Shown here one piece after another: positions 14,140 through 18,889 of a stretch of DNA of 18,889 nucleotides. Both the position numbers and the translations under genes were made by a program. The stretch covers positions 1 through 18,889 of the forward strand of contig JBCDBH010000077.1 in NCBI GenBank assembly GCA_039184055.1, given 5' to 3'. The notes beneath the pieces are model-generated. The model saw nothing but the letters and a program-made list of their open reading frames with translations, searched no databases and was not told the origin of the DNA. Each line of letters begins with the position of its first letter. The first letter of the stretch is position 1. Source of the DNA: JBCDBH01 sp039184055 (GTDB lineage: Bacteria; Acidobacteriota; Thermoanaerobaculia; Multivoradales; J023).

Positions 14140-15312
14140 ATGAATCTACGAGATGTGCGACGTATGCTCGCACTCGCGGCCTTGTGTCTGGCGACGGGGA
14201 TAGCGCCAGCCGAGGCAGGAGAATTATCGATCCACGGCTTTTTCACCCAGGCTTGGGCACGCGCCAACTTCGTCGACGGCACGACGACACCGACCAGTCG
14301 CGAAGTCGCCCTCGGCATCCCCGAGGACGGCACCACCGACTACCGGATCGGTGCGTTGCAATTCGCCTACGAGATGTCGGAGAAGAGTCGGATGATCGTC
14401 CAGCTCAGCACGCGCGCGGTCGGTTCCAGCCCGGTCGAACAAGTCGAAGACGAGGTCGAGCTCGATTGGGCGTTTTATGAATATCGCCCGAACAACACCA
14501 CGCGTTTCCGAATCGGGCGGATCCAGATCCCGTTCGGGATCTACAACGAGATCCGCGACGTCGGCACCCTGCTACCCTTTTATCGACCTCCCTACGAGGT
14601 CTACGGTGCCGGCACGTATACCAGCGAGACGGTCGACGGCGTGTTGGCCGCCCACGAGCTCTTCACGGGCAGCGATTGGAGCCTGGAGATCGCCGGCTAC
14701 TACGGCGAACACGAGGTGATCGAGACACGAGTCTTCGAGCGTCCACCGACCGCGGTGCTCGGTACGGCGTCGGATGTCTTCGGTGCGCAACTGTGGCTCG
14801 AGACACCGGTCGAAGGCTTGCGCTTCGGTCTCGCCGGAACCGTCTTCGCGCTGAACGATGGCAGTCCTGATTTGCGTGGCGCTGGCGAGGAGCAAGACGC
14901 CGATCAATGGCTCGGCTCGCTCGATCTCGATCGTGAACGATGGTTCGTCCGCGCCGAATTCAAGCTCTTCCACTACGGCATGACCTCGGTCTTCCCGGGT
15001 GCCGACATCGACAGTGGCTATGTCCAGCTCGGCTGGCGCGCCACCGAAAAGCTGCAGATCGTCGGTCGCGCCGGCTGGTCCGAAACGCGTTTCGACAGCG
15101 ATCTCGACATCGACTACGACGAACGCGCCTACGGCCTGGCGGTGAACTACAGCTTTCATCCCACGGTGGTGCTCAAAGCCGAGCACCATTTCGACATCGA
15201 GCTCGAAAGCCTCGAGCTCGCCTTCGTACCCGGTATGCCGACGCCGGTGATCACGCGGGTCACGGGAACCGACGGCGACTACAGCATCGTCAGTCTGTCG
15301 GTGAGCTTTTAG
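14140..15312 (+). CDS. Outer-membrane beta-barrel porin
   Basis: This 390-residue protein has a Sec signal peptide (about 1-26, cut near AEA/GEL) and a mature part that opens with a strand typical of porins (ELSIHGFFTQAWARANF). Alternating aromatic and polar strands fill the rest, and the chain ends in phenylalanine (SIVSLSVSF), the usual signal for outer-membrane barrel insertion. The stretch RFRIGRIQIPFGIYNEIRDV continues into LLPFYRPPYEVYG, a block found in phosphate-selective and DcaP-like porins of this size. It would let small solutes cross the outer membrane; the solute is not evident. ATG 14140 has GGGGA 6 nt upstream. An upstream TTG frame start at 14089 falls inside the terminator hairpin tail and was rejected. 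Confidence 0.8.
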   Translation: MNLRDVRRMLALAALCLATGIAPAEAGELSIHGFFTQAWARANFVDGTTTPTSREVALGIPEDGTTDYRIGALQFAYEMSEKSRMIVQLSTRAVGSSPVEQVEDEVELDWAFYEYRPNNTTRFRIGRIQIPFGIYNEIRDVGTLLPFYRPPYEVYGAGTYTSETVDGVLAAHELFTGSDWSLEIAGYYGEHEVIETRVFERPPTAVLGTASDVFGAQLWLETPVEGLRFGLAGTVFALNDGSPDLRGAGEEQDADQWLGSLDLDRERWFVRAEFKLFHYGMTSVFPGADIDSGYVQLGWRATEKLQIVGRAGWSETRFDSDLDIDYDERAYGLAVNYSFHPTVVLKAEHHFDIELESLELAFVPGMPTPVITRVTGTDGDYSIVSLSVSF

Positions 15313-15335
15313 AGAGGACCCAAAGGAGAGACGAA

Positions 15336-15360
15336 GTCGGGTGGCATCGAGCCACCCGAC
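15336..15360. terminator. Shared hairpin between convergent porin and protease 2 genes
   Basis: GTCGGGTGGC-ATCGA-GCCACCCGAC is a perfect 10-bp stem in the 60-bp gap between two convergent stops. There is no strong T run on either side, so it may act as a weak bidirectional terminator or 3'-end stabiliser. Confidence 0.6.
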
Positions 15361-15372
15361 CCCGTTGCACGA

Positions 15373-17346
15373 TCAGTTGCTGATCGCGATGTAACCCACC
15401 ACCTCGGTGGTGTGGCTGACCTCGGTATCACCCGAGGTTTCTTCGTCGACCTGCACCTGGACGCTGCTCGCGGTCAGGCTCTGATAGCGCACCGTCGCGG
15501 TGTCGCCACCGTCGAAGGTCTGCTGCGCCGCCAAGAACACCGGGCTGCCCAAGCTCTGCCCGAAGTTGATGGTGGTGAAGTTGTGCGTGACGCTATTGCC
15601 GGTGCGACCGACCACGAAGGTATGACCGTTGGCGGTGGTGCTACCGGTCTCGATCGCCACCCAGTGCACGGTCTCGAAGGCGTGGTTGTCGTCGTTGCCT
15701 TCTTCTTCCTGGAGACGCACCTGGAAGCTGTTGGCGGTGACGTTACGCACCCGCGTGGTGGTGCCCTGGCTGCCGTTGAAGGTCGTGACGCTGGAGATCA
15801 CCACCGGCGCGGCGCTGAAGCTCTGGGCGAAGTTGACCGTCACCCACACCTCGTCGACCGATACGGAACCGGCATCGGCGTCGAGCGAGCCGATGCTCGA
15901 CGCACCGTTGGGCAGCGCCAACCAGCCAGCGGTCTCGTTGGTGTGGGTACCGTCGAGGTAGTCCCACTCCTGGAAGCGATGCTGGAAGGACGAGCTACCC
16001 GCGTTGGTGATCCGGATCTGACCCGGATCGGCACCGGCGAGCGACACCGGACCCATCACCACGCGCGGCGAGCTGACGCCGCTGATCGACACGGTGCGGG
16101 TGATCTCGTCGATCGTCTCGGTGCCGAGATCGAAGTCGCCGCCGCCGGTGGCGCCACACAGGGCGTTGGCCGGCAGATTGCTGCCCAGGTCGGTGATGAT
16201 GTTCTGCACCGGCACGCCACGGTTGTGATCACCACCGGTGGAGGTGCAAGCGAAGCTACCGCGACAGTGGTGCAACGCGACGACGCAATTGTCGGAGTTG
16301 GCGAGCACCGGCGAGCCCGAGCTACCGCCCTGGGTGTCGCAGTAGTAGCCGACCTCGTTGATGCTGTTGCCACAACCCGGCGCGGTCAGCGTGTCGACCT
16401 CGCAGAAACCGGTCGGATTCTGCGGGTGGGTCGACTCGAGCGCGAATTGCTTGCCCCAGATCGCCGGATGACCCGGAATGTAGATCTGCTCACCGAGGCT
16501 GGCGCCCGAAGAGCGCAGCTGCATGAAGCCGTAGGTACCGCTGGGGTTGGTGGGCAGCTGCACCAGGGCGTAATCGAGCGGCGCATCGAGCTGGATCAAC
16601 GTCGCGCTGGTGGCGACCACCGTACCCGGGCAGGCGTTGGAGAATTTGCAATTGGTCGCGCAGCTGGCGCCTTCGGCCATGAATTCGTAGTCGGTGTTGA
16701 GCGCCGTCGCCGACGAGCCGATGCAATGCTCGTTGGTCATCAGATGACCCTGATCACCGATCAACCAGCCGGTGCACGCCGACACACCGTTGATCAGCAG
16801 ACGGGCAACGGCACGCGATTCGGCGTATTCGGCCGGATGCGAGCTCTGGTAGCACTTCGCCTCGTCGACGTCGTTGACGCCACAGATCGAGCGATCCGGA
16901 GGCGGATAGAGAAAGCTCTCGTCACCGTGAGCGAAACCGTCGATCACCACGGCACCGGCTTTCACCGGACCCGTCGCGTGAAGCTCGAGAATCGCCGTGT
17001 CACCGGCGATGTGAATGCCCCAGAACCCATCGTTGATCAGGGAATCGGCTTTGCCGAAGCCGGTGTACGTCCACGACCGCGAGTGATCGGGTGCCCGCAC
17101 CACGAGCTCGGCGCCCGCCGGCAAGGCGAAATACGAGAAATGCGGCGCGATGTACGTGGCGCCAGGCCACGTCAAGGTCTCCGACCAGAGCACGCCTTCA
17201 CGCGCTTCGGAAACCGGAGCGGATTCGACATGGATCCGCACTTCTTCACCGACTCGAAGCGGTCCCGGGACATCGGCGGGATCGATCTGGGCGGCGGCGA
17301 CGGACGCGAACAACAGCAGAACGACACACACGGCAGCTCGTTTCAT
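15373..17346 (-). CDS. Secreted trypsin-like serine protease with C-terminal beta-repeat domains, paralogue 2
   Basis: This 657-residue paralogue of the protease at 9247-11253 matches it along its whole length; the protease core is nearly identical in many stretches. The signal peptide is 1-19 (VAAA/QID). The triad is His207 (TNEHC), Asp258 (LDYALVQL) and Ser343 (QGGSSGSPVL). Three beta repeats fill about 410-657, ending VVGYIAISN. I set the start at ATG 17346, with GGAGG 5 nt upstream and a clear signal peptide; the open frame reaching 17469 crosses the sigma54 promoter and is leader. Transcription should begin near 17442. Copies differ most in the third repeat (a PPPFDANN insertion in paralogue 1), which suggests divergence in binding target. 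Substrate unknown. Confidence 0.85.
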   Translation of the reverse strand: MKRAAVCVVLLLFASVAAAQIDPADVPGPLRVGEEVRIHVESAPVSEAREGVLWSETLTWPGATYIAPHFSYFALPAGAELVVRAPDHSRSWTYTGFGKADSLINDGFWGIHIAGDTAILELHATGPVKAGAVVIDGFAHGDESFLYPPPDRSICGVNDVDEAKCYQSSHPAEYAESRAVARLLINGVSACTGWLIGDQGHLMTNEHCIGSSATALNTDYEFMAEGASCATNCKFSNACPGTVVATSATLIQLDAPLDYALVQLPTNPSGTYGFMQLRSSGASLGEQIYIPGHPAIWGKQFALESTHPQNPTGFCEVDTLTAPGCGNSINEVGYYCDTQGGSSGSPVLANSDNCVVALHHCRGSFACTSTGGDHNRGVPVQNIITDLGSNLPANALCGATGGGDFDLGTETIDEITRTVSISGVSSPRVVMGPVSLAGADPGQIRITNAGSSSFQHRFQEWDYLDGTHTNETAGWLALPNGASSIGSLDADAGSVSVDEVWVTVNFAQSFSAAPVVISSVTTFNGSQGTTTRVRNVTANSFQVRLQEEEGNDDNHAFETVHWVAIETGSTTANGHTFVVGRTGNSVTHNFTTINFGQSLGSPVFLAAQQTFDGGDTATVRYQSLTASSVQVQVDEETSGDTEVSHTTEVVGYIAISN

Positions 17347-17452
17347 AGCTCCTCCGGAAGCTAGCGTGGATCCACATCGCGTGGCGCCACGACTTGGGGT
17401 TACGCGGTCTCGACCGGTGGACCGCGAAGGTAAGGATGTTGTCAATCTGTCT

Positions 17453-17468
17453 AGCAACCACTGTGCCA
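17453..17468 (-). promoter_or_regulatory. Sigma54 promoter of protease 2
   Basis: On the minus strand TGGCACAGTGGTTGCT matches -24/-12 spacing and key bases. The start would be near 17442, with a leader of about 96 nt to ATG 17346. The palindrome array of module B begins 138 bp upstream. Confidence 0.85.
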
Positions 17469-17548
17469 CGTGGCTCGTCGCAAGAAATTCTATTTCGCAG
17501 ATATGTCTCGACAGCCCTGGATCGGGCCACTGATTCGACGATACGCCA

Positions 17549-17587
17549 TTCTCAAGTTTGAGAAATCGCCGTTCTCAGACCTGAGAA
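17549..17587. promoter_or_regulatory. Twin palindromes TTCTCA-N4-TGAGAA
   Basis: TTCTCAAGTTTGAGAA (17549-17564) and TTCTCAGACCTGAGAA (17572-17587) share 6-base outer arms and are 23 bp apart, about two helical turns. They lie between the protease 2 promoter and the CTGACGTCAG array and were not seen in modules A or C. They look like a paired operator for a second regulator. Confidence 0.6.
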
Positions 17588-17605
17588 TGACGTCCATTTC
17601 GCCGG

Positions 17606-17658
17606 CTGACGTCAGCTAACGTCAGTTCTGACGTCAGCCTAACGTCAGCTGACGTCAG
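17606..17658. promoter_or_regulatory. Enhancer-site array B (five CTGACGTCAG/CTAACGTCAG sites)
   Basis: Sites start at 17606, 17616, 17628, 17639 and 17649, steps 10, 12, 11 and 10 bp, alternating CTGACGTCAG and CTAACGTCAG. The array ends 47 bp before the -24 box of the RNA B promoter. It is the most complete of the three arrays. Confidence 0.8.
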
Positions 17659-17705
17659 ACTCGGAACCTCTCACCCATTTCTCAACAAATACGGTCGAGC
17701 AAACC

Positions 17706-17721
17706 TGGCACGCGGCTTGCT
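17706..17721 (+). promoter_or_regulatory. Sigma54 promoter of structured RNA B
   Basis: TGGCACGCGGCTTGCT is a perfect consensus -24/-12 element. The predicted start is about 17732. Confidence 0.88.
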
Positions 17722-17731
17722 TTATAGAAGA

Positions 17732-17915
17732 GCATGACGACGCGGCGGGGTCACCGCCGATCGACATCCGGAGAGACAAGCGATTCGAGGCCTTTCAAGC
17801 CCGCGCCACTCTCCGCCTCGGGGACACGGACCGGGGAGGTGCGACAAACAAGGAGCTCTGGGGATACCCGGACATGGTGCTTACGAAAGGCGGGCTGGGG
17901 AGCCCGCCTTTCGTC
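17732..17915 (+). ncRNA. Conserved structured RNA, copy B
   Basis: The predicted RNA is about 184 nt. From the 5' end it has a hairpin CGGCGG-GGTCA-CCGCCG (17743-17759), P1 CGGAGAG/CTCTCCG (17769-17775 with 17809-17815), a GGGGAGGTGC stretch, a TCTGGG-GATA-CCCGGA hairpin (17857-17872) and a 14-bp terminal stem. The GATA hairpin keeps pairing relative to copy A through a C-to-U change giving G-U. It ends 45 bp before the ABM-like gene, which has its own Shine-Dalgarno, so an independent small RNA is more likely than a leader. Confidence 0.72.
17883..17914 (+). terminator. Terminator stem of RNA B
   Basis: A perfect 14-bp stem (17883-17896 with 17901-17914) around a GGGG loop. Unlike copy A the T run after it is poor (CGTTG), so read-through into the downstream gene is possible. 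Confidence 0.75.
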
Positions 17916-17960
17916 GTTGAAGCGATAGGGTGCGCGGACACGAACCACGGAGCCACTACC

Positions 17961-18281
17961 ATGACGATCCGACGCATCTGGCGTGGCTGGACCACACCCG
18001 CCAACGCCGACACCTACCAAGCCCTTCTCCACGACGAAGTCCTACCCGGTATCGCCGCCAAAGAGATTCCCGGCTATCGGAGCATCGACGTCTTGCGTCG
18101 TGACGTCGGCGACGAGGTCGAATTCATGACCGTCATGACCTTCGACTCGCTCGACAACGTCATCGATTTTCAAGGCGAGGATTACGAACGAGCGTATGTC
18201 CCGGACGCGGCGCAACGCGTCTTGAAGCGCTGGGATGCACGCTCCGCGCACTACGAAGTGCGCGACTCACGCTCGTATTGA
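17961..18281 (+). CDS. Small ABM-like (antibiotic biosynthesis monooxygenase superfamily) protein
   Basis: This 106-residue protein begins MTIRRIWRGWTTPANADTYQ and continues through an EVLPGIAAKEIPGYRSIDVL block, an EVEFMTVMTFDSL strand and YVPDAAQRVLKRWDARSAHY. That is the dimeric ferredoxin-like alpha/beta barrel pattern of ABM-domain proteins, some of which oxidise quinone-like or haem-like substrates without cofactors. Many homologues are uncharacterised, so no reaction is assigned. ATG 17961 has GGAG 8 nt upstream. A TAGGGT box upstream at 17926-17931 may be a weak -10, or the gene may be read through from RNA B. It stands alone between structured RNAs B and C. Confidence 0.75.
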   Translation: MTIRRIWRGWTTPANADTYQALLHDEVLPGIAAKEIPGYRSIDVLRRDVGDEVEFMTVMTFDSLDNVIDFQGEDYERAYVPDAAQRVLKRWDARSAHYEVRDSRSY

Positions 18282-18295
18282 GATGTAGGGGAAAG

Positions 18296-18324
18296 AAAAA
18301 GGGGCGGCTCGATGAGCCGCCCTT
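18296..18324 (-). terminator. Terminator hairpin, strongest on the minus strand
   Basis: GGGCGGCTC-GAT-GAGCCGCCC (18302-18322) is a 9-bp stem. Read on the minus strand it is followed by CTTTTTCTTT, a good intrinsic terminator. On the plus strand it lies 20 bp after the ABM-like stop with only TT after it, so it may serve both. Confidence 0.75.
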
Positions 18325-18534
18325 GGTCGTTCGATCGATGCGGAGTCCGGGAAACGATCTGGATCTCTCGTTCCAGCTCGCAATCCGCACACTCGATTCG
18401 GACCCGAACACAAAATCGTGTCGCCAACATACGACCGTCGTCAGACTTCACGCTATGCGACAACCTTTTTCTCGAGAGACGTCGAACCCCGGAACCCAAC
18501 TCGAGGAGCACGTGGACTCGAGATACACACGAGA
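18296..18534 (-). ncRNA. Putative sigma54-driven transcript of about 240 nt with no clear gene
   Basis: A minus-strand sigma54 promoter (18545-18560) and a minus-strand terminator (18296-18324) bracket this stretch. I found no good open frame with a Shine-Dalgarno: the frame from GTG 18511 runs through the terminator stem. It could be a separate small RNA, a very small protein, or the leader of a lost third protease gene. Confidence 0.4.
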
Positions 18535-18544
18535 TTGGGTACAG

Positions 18545-18560
18545 AGCAATCCATGTGCCA
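18545..18560 (-). promoter_or_regulatory. Sigma54 promoter, orphan, module C minus strand
   Basis: On the minus strand TGGCACATGGATTGCT fits the -24/-12 consensus. The predicted start is about 18534. It occupies the place that drives a protease in modules A and B. Confidence 0.75.
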
Positions 18561-18636
18561 CCGATCGCCGGCGTACCACGCGAACGAGCAAACGCGATGA
18601 GCCAAGGCGCTGACGACGATTCCTCGACACCGATCT

Positions 18637-18695
18637 ATGACGTCACTTCGCCGCTGACGTCAGGTCTAACGTCAGCTGACGTCAGCTGACGTTAG
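18637..18695. promoter_or_regulatory. Enhancer-site array C
   Basis: Sites start at 18637 (ATGACGTCAC, weaker), 18654, 18666 (CTAACGTCAG), 18676 and 18686 (CTGACGTTAG). Steps are 17, 12, 10 and 10 bp. The array ends 48 bp before the -24 box of RNA C. Confidence 0.78.
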
Positions 18696-18743
18696 ACCTG
18701 GAATCTCTCGCCAGGAAATCCAGCAAACACCGTTGCCGCGAGT

Positions 18744-18759
18744 TGGCACACGCCTTGCT
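18744..18759 (+). promoter_or_regulatory. Sigma54 promoter of structured RNA C
   Basis: TGGCACACGCCTTGCT, correct -24/-12 spacing. The predicted start is about 18770. Confidence 0.85.
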
Positions 18760-18769
18760 CTATACAAGA

Positions 18770-18889
18770 GCATGACGACGCGGCGGGGTCACCGCCGGTC
18801 GACATCCGGAGAGACAAGCGATTCGAGGCCCTTCAAGCCCGCGCCACTCTCCGCCTCGGGGAACGGACCGGGGAGGTGCGACAAACAAG
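18770..18889 (+). ncRNA. Conserved structured RNA, copy C (cut by window edge)
   Basis: The first 120 nt are present and nearly identical to copy B. Shared elements are the 5' hairpin CGGCGG-GGTCA-CCGCCG (18781-18797), P1 CGGAGAG/CTCTCCG (18807-18813 with 18847-18853) and the GGGGAGGTGC stretch. One base is missing relative to B near 18861-18866, which breaks any shared reading frame. The 3' hairpins lie beyond the window. Confidence 0.7.

Noticed and set aside
15412..17364. 650-codon plus-strand frame opposite protease 2
   Set aside because: The minus strand has a signal peptide, catalytic triad and a full-length paralogue. The plus frame is its antisense shadow.
17606..17658. CTGACGTCAG series as a CRISPR array
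   Set aside because: The unit is 10 bp and palindromic, with spacing of 0-2 bp and no spacers; there are no cas genes. It fits protein-binding sites.
17734..17928. 64-codon frame spanning structured RNA B, with a similar-looking tail in the frame at 11634-11837
   Set aside because: The frames differ between copies A, B and C through 1- and 2-nt indels, and they run through the terminator stem. The shared residues follow from conserved DNA, so this is not a conserved protein.
18251..18511. 86-codon minus-strand frame in the orphan module C transcript
   Set aside because: It runs through the terminator hairpin, has no Shine-Dalgarno and overlaps the end of the ABM-like gene on the other strand.

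Overview
The window looks like a chromosomal stretch from a GC-rich Gram-negative bacterium. Supporting signs are an outer-membrane porin, a periplasmic nitrite reductase, Sec signal peptides, GTG starts, and several sigma54 promoters. The terpenoid genes, secreted trypsin-like proteases with beta-repeat tails, TPR proteins and heavy sigma54 use fit Myxococcota (former Deltaproteobacteria) or Acidobacteriota, but no marker gene here fixes the lineage.

Left part (1-4748): a terpenoid biosynthesis operon on the minus strand. It encodes an unusual two-domain protein (N-terminal isoprenyl diphosphate synthase, C-terminal class I terpene synthase), then a GT1-type glycosyltransferase, then a cytochrome P450 cut by the window edge. 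The P450 start overlaps the glycosyltransferase stop as ATGA. An AraC-type regulator is divergent, across a 173-bp gap holding two palindromes. The implied pathway is C5 units, then a long prenyl diphosphate, a cyclic terpene, and finally a hydroxylated and/or glycosylated terpenoid.

Middle part (4964-9200): a GltS-type sodium/glutamate symporter, an 87-codon remnant of a protease C-terminal domain, and nrfHA, the membrane tetrahaem quinol oxidase and pentahaem ammonia-forming nitrite reductase. The AT-richer nrf leader carries a 17-bp palindrome and two near-identical 31-bp repeats.

Right part (9200-18889): two paralogous secreted serine proteases (minus strand), a TPR protein, an outer-membrane beta-barrel and a small ABM-like protein (plus strand). 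The most striking content is intergenic. Three modules each have two divergent -24/-12 sigma54 promoters around an array of the 10-bp palindrome CTGACGTCAG, spaced by about 10-12 bp. In each module the plus-strand promoter drives a conserved structured RNA of about 160-185 nt. In the two complete copies this RNA ends in a 14-bp terminator stem that shows compensatory base changes. The minus-strand promoter drives a protease gene in two modules. In the third it drives a transcript of about 240 nt with no convincing gene. The array ends 48-49 bp before the -24 element in all three. This looks like a dedicated enhancer-binding-protein regulon that couples secreted proteases to a multicopy small-RNA family. 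I do not recognise the RNA as any known class.

All calls come from reading the sequence by eye. Family assignments rest on visible motifs, and no database search was possible.
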